A stretch of DNA of 64,000 nucleotides from Bradyrhizobium sp. WSM471 (GTDB taxonomy: Bacteria > Pseudomonadota > Alphaproteobacteria > Rhizobiales > Xanthobacteraceae): contig NZ_CM001442.1 in assembly GCF_000244915.1 (NCBI RefSeq), forward strand, positions 2,480,001 through 2,544,000, read 5' to 3'. Below are positions 43,233 through 51,500 of the stretch, piece by piece. The stretch's first letter is position 1. Every line of letters begins with the position of its first letter. The position numbers and the translations under genes were made by a program. The notes beneath the pieces were generated by a model. The model saw only the letters and a list, made by a program, of their open reading frames with translations, was not told the origin of the DNA and did not search any database.

Positions 43233-44230
43233 CAACCGATCCGTGTCTTGAGCTGCTTGATGACGTCCGGAATCGTGCGGCCTTCGGCGCGCGCCTGGAA
43301 CGTCAGCGCCATGCGGTGCTTCAGCACGGGCTCGGCGAGGTCGAGCACGTCGTCGATCGAGGGCGCGAGGCGGCCGTCGATCAGCGCGCGTGCGCGCACC
43401 GCGAGCATCAGCGATTGGCTGGCGCGCGGGCCCGGTCCCCAGGCGATGAACTTGCTGGTGTCGCCGCCGTCCGGACCCGGACGGGCCGACCGCACCAGCG
43501 ACAGGATCGCCTCGACCACGGAATCGCCGACCGGCAGGCGCCGGATCAGCCGCTGCGCGGTGATGAGTGCGTCAGGTGTCATGGCGCCCTTCGCCAGCGT
43601 TTCGTCGGCGCCGGTGGTTTCGAACAGGATGCGGCGCTCGGCGTCGCGATCGGGATAGTCGACGTCGATCTCCATCAGGAAACGGTCGAGCTGGGCTTCA
43701 GGCAGCGGATAGGTGCCTTCCTGCTCCAGCGGGTTTTGCGTGGCGAGCACGTGGAACGGCTTCGGCAGATCGTGACGCGCGCCGGCAACGGTGATGTGCT
43801 GCTCCTGCATCGCCTGCAGCAGCGCCGACTGCGTGCGCGGGCTGGCGCGGTTGATCTCGTCGGCCATCAGCAGTTGCGCGAACACGGGGCCGGAGATGAA
43901 GCGGAAGGCACGCTTGCCGGAGGTGCTCTCGTCGAGCACCTCGGCGCCGAGAATGTCCGAAGGCATCAGATCGGGCGTGAACTGGATGCGCTTGGCATCG
44001 AGGCCGAGCGTGACGCCGAGCGTCTCGACCAGCTTGGTCTTGGCGAGGCCGGGGACGCCGATCAACAGCGCATGGCCGCCGGAGAGGATGGTGACCAGCG
44101 TGTTCTCGATCACGCGATCCTGACCGAAGATGACGGACGCAATCGCATCCTTTGCCGCGCGAATCTGGCTCGACACCTGCTCGGCCGAACGGACGACACC
44201 GTCTTCGAGCTTCTCGACACTCTCCGCCAT
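43232..44230 (-). CDS. MoxR-type AAA+ ATPase
   Basis: A 332-residue MoxR ATPase, a chaperone-like AAA+ protein thought to help metal-cofactor insertion or complex assembly. Walker A is GVPGLAKTK near residue 58, Walker B LLMADEIN near 122, sensor 1 lies in HVLATQNPLEQEG near 165, and the arginine finger region is PLPEAQLDRFLM. It leads the operon with DUF58, DUF4159 and the amidotransferase-like gene. A 280-base gap separates it from the divergent DUF1285 gene. Confidence 0.93.
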   Translation of the reverse strand: MAESVEKLEDGVVRSAEQVSSQIRAAKDAIASVIFGQDRVIENTLVTILSGGHALLIGVPGLAKTKLVETLGVTLGLDAKRIQFTPDLMPSDILGAEVLDESTSGKRAFRFISGPVFAQLLMADEINRASPRTQSALLQAMQEQHITVAGARHDLPKPFHVLATQNPLEQEGTYPLPEAQLDRFLMEIDVDYPDRDAERRILFETTGADETLAKGAMTPDALITAQRLIRRLPVGDSVVEAILSLVRSARPGPDGGDTSKFIAWGPGPRASQSLMLAVRARALIDGRLAPSIDDVLDLAEPVLKHRMALTFQARAEGRTIPDVIKQLKTRIG

Positions 44231-44462
44231 CCGTTAGCTCCTTCAGCCTGCCATGCGGCTCGCTTGCGTCGTCATGTCATCACGTCCTCAACTCAAGACG
44301 CGGGCCCTATGCTAGACTTGCAGGAAGGCCATGTATTCGTTGAATTAACCTATCCCCACCTTATCGGCTTAGGGATATGTAGGGCATCACGAAGTGGCGA
44401 CCTCCACACCGGACAAATGCGGGGTGGAACCGAGCACCCGGATACAACGTAAACCTGCACCA

Positions 44463-44494
44463 ATCGTGCCAAATGACCGATCGTGCCAAATGAC
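44463..44494. repeat. Tandem direct repeat before the DUF1285 gene
   Basis: ATCGTGCCAAATGAC occurs at 44463–44477 and again at 44480–44494, a period of 17 bases. It ends 16 bases before the chosen start of the DUF1285 gene, so it lies in the leader or promoter. Confidence 0.75.
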
Positions 44495-44510
44495 AAAGTC
44501 AGGGCAAACC

Positions 44511-45122
44511 ATGGCGAACCAAGGGCAGAGCGCCGATCGCGGTCTCGAGGGGCTGACTGCCGCTGCCAAAACTGCTGCCGATGCCGAAGGTGCCAAAAAG
44601 GGCCTGCCTCCGGTGCATTTGTGGAATCCGCCGTTCTGCGGCGATCTCGACATTCGAATCGCCTCCGATGGTACTTGGTTCTATTTGGGGACGCCAATCG
44701 GCCGTCATGCCTTGGTTCGCCTGTTCTCGACCATCCTCAAGCGTGAAGGCGACAAGCATTTCCTCGTCACGCCGGTGGAGAAGGTCGGCATTCGCGTCGA
44801 CGACGCGCCGTTCATGGCGGTCGAGATGCAGAAGGACGGCGAGGACAACCACCGCGTGCTCCGCTTCCGCACCAATGTCGACGACTGGGTCACCTGCGAT
44901 GCGGCGCACCGGCTGCGCTTCGAGCAGGCCAAAGACGGCGGGCTGACGCCCTATCTGCATGTCCGCGCCGAGCTCTGGGCCAAGGTCACCCGCGCGCTCT
45001 ATTACGATCTGGTTGACATGGGTGAGGAGCGGATGGTCGATGGCCAGCCGATGTTCGGTGTCGAATCGGCCGGCGAATTCTTCGCCATGGCCGATGCGGA
45101 GCAGGTGAGGGCCGCGCTTTGA
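44511..45122 (+). CDS. DUF1285 family protein
   Basis: A 203-residue soluble protein matching DUF1285. The conserved part starts at HLWNPPFCGDLDIRI near residue 36 and includes GRHALVRLFSTIL and FLVTPVEKVGI. The N-terminal 35 residues are low-complexity Ala-rich. I chose the ATG at 44511, after AGGGCAAACC; an upstream ATG at 44394 would add a segment that runs through the tandem repeat and looks non-coding. Its stop overlaps the next start. Function is unknown. Confidence 0.83.
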   Translation: MANQGQSADRGLEGLTAAAKTAADAEGAKKGLPPVHLWNPPFCGDLDIRIASDGTWFYLGTPIGRHALVRLFSTILKREGDKHFLVTPVEKVGIRVDDAPFMAVEMQKDGEDNHRVLRFRTNVDDWVTCDAAHRLRFEQAKDGGLTPYLHVRAELWAKVTRALYYDLVDMGEERMVDGQPMFGVESAGEFFAMADAEQVRAAL

Positions 45123-45790
45123 ACAAGCCTATCTCCAGGAACGATCCCGCCGTGATCGGTGCGGCCGATTTCTTCGCCCGCTCCACGGCGCGGCTCGGCT
45201 TCGACGTTCCGCCCGGTCTCTACGATCCCAACATCATTCCGGCCTCGGGCGATCCCGGCACCGACAAGATGCTCGAGATCATCGCGCGCGAGCAGCCGGT
45301 GCGGCCGGCGGCGGTGTTGATCGCGGTGGTCGATCATCCCGAGCCGACCATCCTTCTGACGCAGCGGTCGGCGCATCTGAACGACCATGCCGGCCAGATC
45401 GCCTTTCCCGGCGGCAAGATCGACGCGATCGACCGCTCGCCGCTCGATGCGGCGCTGCGCGAGGCCGAGGAGGAGGTCGGGCTGTCCAGAGACTTCGTCG
45501 AGCCGATCGGCTATCTCGATCTCTACGGCACCGGCTTCGGCTTCCGCATCCTGCCGACGGTTGCCAGGGTGCGCCCGGGTTTTGAGCTGACGATCAACCA
45601 TTCCGAGGTTGATGATGCGTTCGAAGTGCCGCTATCCTTCCTGATGAACCCGGCCAACCACCAGGTGCATAGCAAGGAATTCCGCGGCATGGAGCGGTCC
45701 TACTACGCGATGCCGTTTGCGGAACGCTACATCTGGGGCGCGACGGCCGGCATGCTGCGTGTGCTCTACGAGCGGATCTATTCATCATGA
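45119..45790 (+). CDS. CoA pyrophosphatase-type NUDIX hydrolase (NudL-like)
   Basis: A 223-residue NUDIX protein of the CoA diphosphatase group. The UPF0035 marker LLTQRSAHLNDHAGQIAFPG precedes the NUDIX box (GGKIDA…AALREAEEEVGL), the combination typical of enzymes that split CoA to 4'-phosphopantetheine and ADP. The only start giving full length is TTG at 45119, which overlaps the DUF1285 TGA, so translation is probably coupled. The next gene overlaps its stop by four bases. Confidence 0.9.
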   Translation: MNKPISRNDPAVIGAADFFARSTARLGFDVPPGLYDPNIIPASGDPGTDKMLEIIAREQPVRPAAVLIAVVDHPEPTILLTQRSAHLNDHAGQIAFPGGKIDAIDRSPLDAALREAEEEVGLSRDFVEPIGYLDLYGTGFGFRILPTVARVRPGFELTINHSEVDDAFEVPLSFLMNPANHQVHSKEFRGMERSYYAMPFAERYIWGATAGMLRVLYERIYSS

Positions 45791-46050
45791 TCAGACCGAT
45801 CCTGACCGAGATCGGAATCTTCCTCGTTCCCTTTGCCGTCTATGCGCTGTTCCTCGCCGCCACGCGCTCCGGCCTGTTCGTGCAATCGTCCTGGCCGACC
45901 ATCATCGTCGCGCGCCTGATGCTGGCGGCGCTCGTGCTGGTGATCGCGGGCCTGATCGGCTTTGCGCATTTCTCCGGCGCTGCGCCGGATTCCACCTATG
46001 TCCCCGCCCATGTCGAGAACGGCAAGCTCGTGCCGGGCGTGGAAAGATAG
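45787..46050 (+). CDS. DUF6111 small membrane protein
   Basis: An 87-residue protein with two membrane helices (about 7–26 and 37–60) and a short Pro/Val-rich C-terminal tail (YVPAHVENGKLVPG). It matches DUF6111, a rhizobial family found exactly in this operon position between the NUDIX and CCA-adding genes. It overlaps the NUDIX stop by four bases and ends nine bases before the next gene. Function is unknown. Confidence 0.87.
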   Translation: MIRPILTEIGIFLVPFAVYALFLAATRSGLFVQSSWPTIIVARLMLAALVLVIAGLIGFAHFSGAAPDSTYVPAHVENGKLVPGVER

Positions 46051-46059
46051 GACCGGCCG

Positions 46060-47316
46060 ATGAGCGCGGTGCCCATGCTCGCCGATGCGCCCTGGCTGAT
46101 TTCGGGCGGGACCGCGCGCGTCCTGCAATTGCTCAACGCGGATGGCGAGGAGGCGCGGGTGGTCGGCGGCGCCGTGCGCAACGCGCTGCTCGGCCTCGTG
46201 CCTGGGGACATCGACATCGCGACCACGGCGCTCCCGCACGAGGTAATGCGGCGCGCCAAGAGCGCCGGCATCAAGGCCGTGCCGACCGGCATCGACCACG
46301 GCACCGTCACCCTCGTCATCGACGGGCAACCGTACGAAGTCACGACGCTGCGCGAGGATACCGAGACCTTCGGCCGCAAAGCCAAGGTCGCGTTCGGCCG
46401 CGACTGGGTGAAGGACGCCGAACGCCGTGACTTCACCATGAACGGCCTCTCGGTCGATTCTGACGGCGTCGTCCACGATTATGTCGGAGGCATCGCGGAT
46501 GCGGCTGCGCGGCGCGTGCGCTTCATCGGTGATCCCGACCAGCGCATTGCCGAGGATTTCCTGCGCATCCTGCGCTTCTTCCGCATCCACGCCGCCTTTG
46601 GCGCCGGCGATCCCGACCGCGACGGCTACCTCGCCTGCATCCGGGGACGCGCGGGCCTGGCGAGCCTGTCAGCCGAGCGGCTGCGGATGGAGATGCTGAA
46701 GCTGCTCGTCGCTCAGGGCGCTTCTGCCGCCGCGCTCGCCATGGCGGACGGTGGATTGCTGCAAGCGCTGACCGGCGGCGTGGTCTACACCGGGCCGCTC
46801 TCGGCGATGATCGCGATCGAGCGCGAGCTTGGCCTCACCGCAAGCAGCACGCGGCGGCTCGCCGCGCTGACGGTCGCGGTGACCGAAGACGCCAAGCGCG
46901 TCGCCACGCGCCTGAGGCTCTCCAATGCGGAAACCAAGGCGCTGGATTCGATGGGGCACCGCTGGTGGCGCCTGGCCACCAAGGGCGAGGCCGATGCGCG
47001 GCGGCTGCTCTACCGGCTCGGTGCGGAGCGCTATCACGATCGCGTGGTGCTGGGCTGGGCGCGAGCGGGCGGCGACGTCGGCTCGTCGCGATGGCGTGCG
47101 CTCGCCGAGTTGCCGCAGCGCTGGACTGCGCCGAAATTTCCGCTGCGCGCCGCCGACTTCATCGCGCGTGGCATGGCGGAAGGACCCGCGCTCGGACATG
47201 TCTTGACGCTCGCGGAGGACGCTTGGCTTGCGGCGGATTTTCCCCTAGAGGAGGCCGCAATCGCTTCCATCGCCGATCAAGCTGCGGCACGAATCAGCCG
47301 CGACGAGAGAACGTGA
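46060..47316 (+). CDS. CCA tRNA nucleotidyltransferase / poly(A) polymerase family
   Basis: A 418-residue class II nucleotidyltransferase that most likely adds or repairs tRNA 3' CCA ends. The catalytic head has VVGGAVRNALLG near 33, the metal motif DIDIA near 50, RRDFTMNGL near 125 and the nucleotide-selecting EDFLRILRFFR near 168, all intact. Length and order are those of bacterial CCA-adding enzymes; a poly(A) polymerase role cannot be excluded by motif alone. The stop overlaps the TauE start. Confidence 0.9.
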   Translation: MSAVPMLADAPWLISGGTARVLQLLNADGEEARVVGGAVRNALLGLVPGDIDIATTALPHEVMRRAKSAGIKAVPTGIDHGTVTLVIDGQPYEVTTLREDTETFGRKAKVAFGRDWVKDAERRDFTMNGLSVDSDGVVHDYVGGIADAAARRVRFIGDPDQRIAEDFLRILRFFRIHAAFGAGDPDRDGYLACIRGRAGLASLSAERLRMEMLKLLVAQGASAAALAMADGGLLQALTGGVVYTGPLSAMIAIERELGLTASSTRRLAALTVAVTEDAKRVATRLRLSNAETKALDSMGHRWWRLATKGEADARRLLYRLGAERYHDRVVLGWARAGGDVGSSRWRALAELPQRWTAPKFPLRAADFIARGMAEGPALGHVLTLAEDAWLAADFPLEEAAIASIADQAAARISRDERT

Positions 47317-48080
47317 CCATCGTCTCAGGCTTCGCCGACATCTCGATCTTTCAGCTTCTGCTGGTCGCGTTGATGGCGTTGTTTGCTTCGATCATCGGGG
47401 GTCTCGCCGGCTACGGCACCGGCGCCCTGATGCCGCTGGTGCTGGTGCCTCTCGTTGGCGCCGAGCCCGTGGTGCCGATCATCGCGATCTCCGCGATCTT
47501 CACCAATTCCAGCCGCGCGATCGCCTATCTGCGTTACGCCGATCGCCGCCGCGCGCTGATCGTGCTGGCCTGTGCAGCGGTTACGACCGCCCTCGGCGCC
47601 TACGGCTATACACGGCTGACCAATGCCGGCGCGGCACTGGTGATCGGCTCCATGCTGATCCTGAGCGTGCCGCTGCGCCGTGTGCTCCGCCGCCGCCAGG
47701 TCAAGATCGGCGACACTGGGCTTGCGGCCGGCTCGGTCGGCTATGGCGTGCTGGTCGGCGGCACCTCCGGCTCCGGCGTGATCCTGCTGTCGCTGCTGAT
47801 GGCCGCGGGGCTCGAGGGCGCCGCCGTGATCGCGACCGACGCGATGATCTCGCTCGGCACCGGCCTTATCAAGATCTCGGTGTTCGGCCTTGCCGGCGCC
47901 GTGACCGCACAGGTGCTCGCCTTTGCATTGCTGATCGGCGCCATCGCGATTCCCGGCGCGTTCCTGGCCAAGGCCTTCGTCGAGCGGATGCCGGTGCACA
48001 TCCACACCGCGATCCTCGACGTCGCCGTGATCACCGGCGGGCTGGTGATGATCTCGGCCGCGGCGAGGCAGCTCATCTAA
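47313..48080 (+). CDS. TauE/SafE-family membrane exporter
   Basis: A 255-residue permease with eight hydrophobic segments, of the sulfite/organosulfonate exporter family. Family features are the two similar halves, GGLAGYGTGALMPLVLVPLVG near the start and a second copy GVLVGGTSGSGVILLSLLMAAG with TDAMISLGTGLIK. The start is GTG at 47313, overlapping the CCA-enzyme stop. Substrate is not deducible; sulfur compounds or small acids are the known range. Confidence 0.88.
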   Translation: MTIVSGFADISIFQLLLVALMALFASIIGGLAGYGTGALMPLVLVPLVGAEPVVPIIAISAIFTNSSRAIAYLRYADRRRALIVLACAAVTTALGAYGYTRLTNAGAALVIGSMLILSVPLRRVLRRRQVKIGDTGLAAGSVGYGVLVGGTSGSGVILLSLLMAAGLEGAAVIATDAMISLGTGLIKISVFGLAGAVTAQVLAFALLIGAIAIPGAFLAKAFVERMPVHIHTAILDVAVITGGLVMISAAARQLI

Positions 48081-48115
48081 TCAAGTCGCGTCCCGCTGGC
48101 GGCTTGAATCACGCC

Positions 48116-48451
48116 TCAGGCCTGGTGTGAGGGACTGCACTCCAGTTCCTTGATCCTGCCGGCGGCATCAAACGCCAAAAGTGCACTCATCACGCCGGCA
48201 CTGGTGATGTACGAGATAATGGTGCCGTCGTTGTGCCAAGGATTGAGATCATCCAACGTGCCTGCCGGATATTTTCGGAGGTGATCGACCCAATAGGCAC
48301 GCAGTGCCTCGCGCCCGGTGATGGTTTGGCGGCCGGCACAGCCGCAGTGCACAACGGCATTGTCGGCATGGAGCTCCAGGATCGCCTCTATATCGCCCGC
48401 GCGATAGGCATCTAGCCAGTCGACAGCAACGGCCATGGGGTCAAAGGACAT
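48116..48451 (-). CDS. SnoaL-like NTF2-fold protein
   Basis: A 111-residue single-domain SnoaL-like protein: an opening helix (AVDWLDAYRAGDIEAILELH), a strand with NAVVHCGCAG, the TGREALRAYW helix, and later strands SYITSAGVMSALLAF and KELECSP. No export signal. Start may be ATG 48451 or GTG 48460. It converges on the TauE gene with an imperfect hairpin between them (TCAAGTCGC/GCGGCTTGA). Ligand unknown. Confidence 0.8.
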   Translation of the reverse strand: MSFDPMAVAVDWLDAYRAGDIEAILELHADNAVVHCGCAGRQTITGREALRAYWVDHLRKYPAGTLDDLNPWHNDGTIISYITSAGVMSALLAFDAAGRIKELECSPSHQA

Positions 48452-48580
48452 ATTTTTCACTCACATGCGTCCAAATCTGGTGTGGGCTCGGGAACCGCCG
48501 AGCCTCCTATGATTTTAGTATCCCACCCGGCCACGGCCATATGCCGAAGGACATAGAGGACCGGGCCGAGGGCAAGATCG

Positions 48581-51500
48581 ATGTTGGACGCATCCGCCAG
48601 GCAGGGGATACTCAAGCCCATCCGGCTTGTGCTCGTCGATCCGCAGCCGATCGTTTTGCAGGGACTGAGGTCGGTTCTCGGGACGCAGCCGGACTTCGAG
48701 GTCGTCGCAACGTCCGGCGATGGGACAGGTTGCCTCGAAGCAATTCGGAATTTGACACCCGACGTCGCGCTTCTTGCCGACAGGGTGCCGGATCTGACGG
48801 TCTCCGAGATCCTCGCGATCGTGAAAGCTGAGAAGCTCTCCACGCGCCTGGTGTTCTTCACCGAGTCCGACACCGACCACGATCTGGCTTCCGCTATCGC
48901 AGCCGGCGCCTGCAGCGCAATTTCCAAATATGCCTCTCCCGCCACGATGCTGCGATCACTGCGGCTGATGACGAAGAGCGGTGTGGCACTGGCGAAGTCC
49001 GATCTCTCGGCAACCGGTAAGGAAGCGGAGGGCGACGGCAAAGTCGAAAAGATGCTGGAGCTGTTGACGCAACGCGAACGCCAAATTGCACGACTCGTGG
49101 CGGAAGGACTGTCGAACAAGGAGATCGCGCGTCAGCTCAACGTTTCCGACGGCACGGTCAAGGTCCACCTGTACAATATTTTCCAGAAGCTTGAGATCAC
49201 CAACAGAACCGTGCTCGCGACCATCGCATTGCTGCAACGCCCCTCCGGCCTGGCCGCGCTCTCCCTGGCCTTTCTGGCGCTCGCAATTGCGGACGAACTC
49301 AAGGCGTCGGAAGCGAACGACATCTTCCCGGATGACAACGGCGTCGGCCACACGGGCGAGCACGCCGGGTACGAGCACGCCGCGTATGAGCCCTGGAAAA
49401 AAGGAATTCTCCGGCACCTCGTCGTCTGGGAATCCGGCGAGACGCCCACGCAAGCCCAGAGAGACTTGTTCGCCAAGGCCGCCCAGATCACGAACCCGGC
49501 GGCGGCAATGGAAGCGCTGCGCACGGCCGAGCAATCCGGAGGCGCGACACCGTGGACACACCACGCTCCTGCTGGATCGAGCGCGCCCGATCTTCCTGCG
49601 CGCTTGCTGCGAGGAGCAATCGACATCCAGATCGGTGACGACCCGGCCCCGGAACATCAATTCCCGCGGCTTCTTTCCAATGCGATGTCGATGCACGGAG
49701 GATCTGGCAACTTTGCTATTCTCACCGGTGCGTTGATCTACGCACTGCAGGACCCCCATCTCGCCGCCCACGCGCATGACCTCCGTGAAGCCTCGATCGA
49801 CAGCATCCTGGCCGCCACCCAAGAGAGTGCGACCACAAAACTGGCTGCGATCACTCATGCTGCCGCCAATGATGACGACCATTCAGCCCCAAGTTTCCTT
49901 TCGCACGATGTCCATCCGTCTTCCGCCGGTGTGACCACTGGACACGACAACGCCGCTCACGAAGGCGCTCCGGGCCAAAGGGGCGCGGGCGATGCGGGTG
50001 ACAATCTCCACATGCCTGTTGGCGCGGACCTTGGTCACGATGCCAGTATCGGCGTAGGCGGCAACGTTGAAAACGTAGTTTATCGTTCCCCGATCGACTC
50101 CAAGTCGACAGCTTCCGACACCGTGTTCGACTTCGCATCTGGGCCGGGCAGGATCAATCTTGCGGCTTTCGGAGCGCTTGCCTGGCTGCATATGACGGCG
50201 GCAGCCAGGTCTATACCGCCACATACACTCGCCTGGGTCTACGACTCCGCAAGCAACGAAACGATCGTCTATGTGAATGCGACCGATCGTATCCTCGATA
50301 TCGGCGATCGCGGCCTGCTGGAAATCCATCTGGAGGGGATTGTATCCATTGCGGAGGCGGACGTCGCCTCCGAGTCAGATGGCGCCGCTGTCGCGACTAC
50401 CTTGGAGCAGCTCGAAGCAGTGCTGATATCCGCGACCGAAACCGATGAGGCTGCTTCGAGCAAGGACCATGTCCAAACCACTATCGAGGGGAGCGAGAGC
50501 TCGCTCGGGACGGCTGGAGCTTGGGCTATACTTGCCAACAACGGCTCGGGTTTCCAGTTCGGGCATCGGACCGGCTTGGGAACGCCGACGAGCCTCGGGA
50601 GCTCCACCGACGCGTCGGCGGATGCAACAGAGGAGAGCGATGGTGCGTCTGCCGCGTCGGCGCACGCATCATCCATCGAGCCTGCTCATAGCGCGACAGC
50701 CCCGGCAGCCGCAAATGTCACATCCAACAGTGGTCCGGCCAATACGGGCTTTTCATCGACTGCACCGAACGAGATCGGCCAACCCAGCGTCGTAACGGCA
50801 GACAACGCCGGCCACGGCAACTCGCAGCACACTTCGGAGCCATCGACTGAAGCTGGCTCCAAACCGGGCAACGGCGCCGGCAATGGTGGCGAGCATCACG
50901 ATAAGGCCTCGGAGGCTCCGGGAGAGCCAGCGAAGAAGGCAGAACCAGACGGCGCGGAACACGGCAAAGCGGGGCACTCAAACGCACCGGACGCAGCCGA
51001 TATCGATCCGGGCGCCGCAGCCGCAGCCAGCGCGGGTCATGGCAACTCAAAGCACGCTTCGGAGCCGGGGTCTGCAAAGGCGGCAGCCGACGAATCGACT
51101 GAAGCTGGCTCCAAACCGGGCAAGGGCGTCGGCAATGGCGCCGAGCATCACGATAAGGCCTCGGACCCTGCGGGCGGGGCAGCGAAGAAGGAAGAGCCAG
51201 CGGGCGCGGAACACGGCAAACCCGGGCACTCAACCGCACCGGACGCAGCCGATATGGATCCGGGCGCCGCAGCGGCTGCCAGCGCAGGCCACGGCAACTC
51301 GCAGCACGCTTCGAAGCCAGAGTCTGCAAAGGCGGCAGCCAGCGAATCAACTGAAGCTGGCTCCAAATCGGACAACGGCGCCGGCAATGGCGCCGATCAT
51401 CATCACGCTTCGGCTTCTGATGCTGCGCACGGACCTGCGAAGACGGCAGAACCAGGCGGCACGGAACACGGCAAATCCGGGCACTCGAGCGCTGCAAACG

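Noticed and set aside
48080..48116. Terminator between the TauE and SnoaL-like genes
   Set aside because: TCAAGTCGC and GCGGCTTGA pair with one mismatch, but no T-tract follows on either strand, so it is mentioned only in the gene entry.
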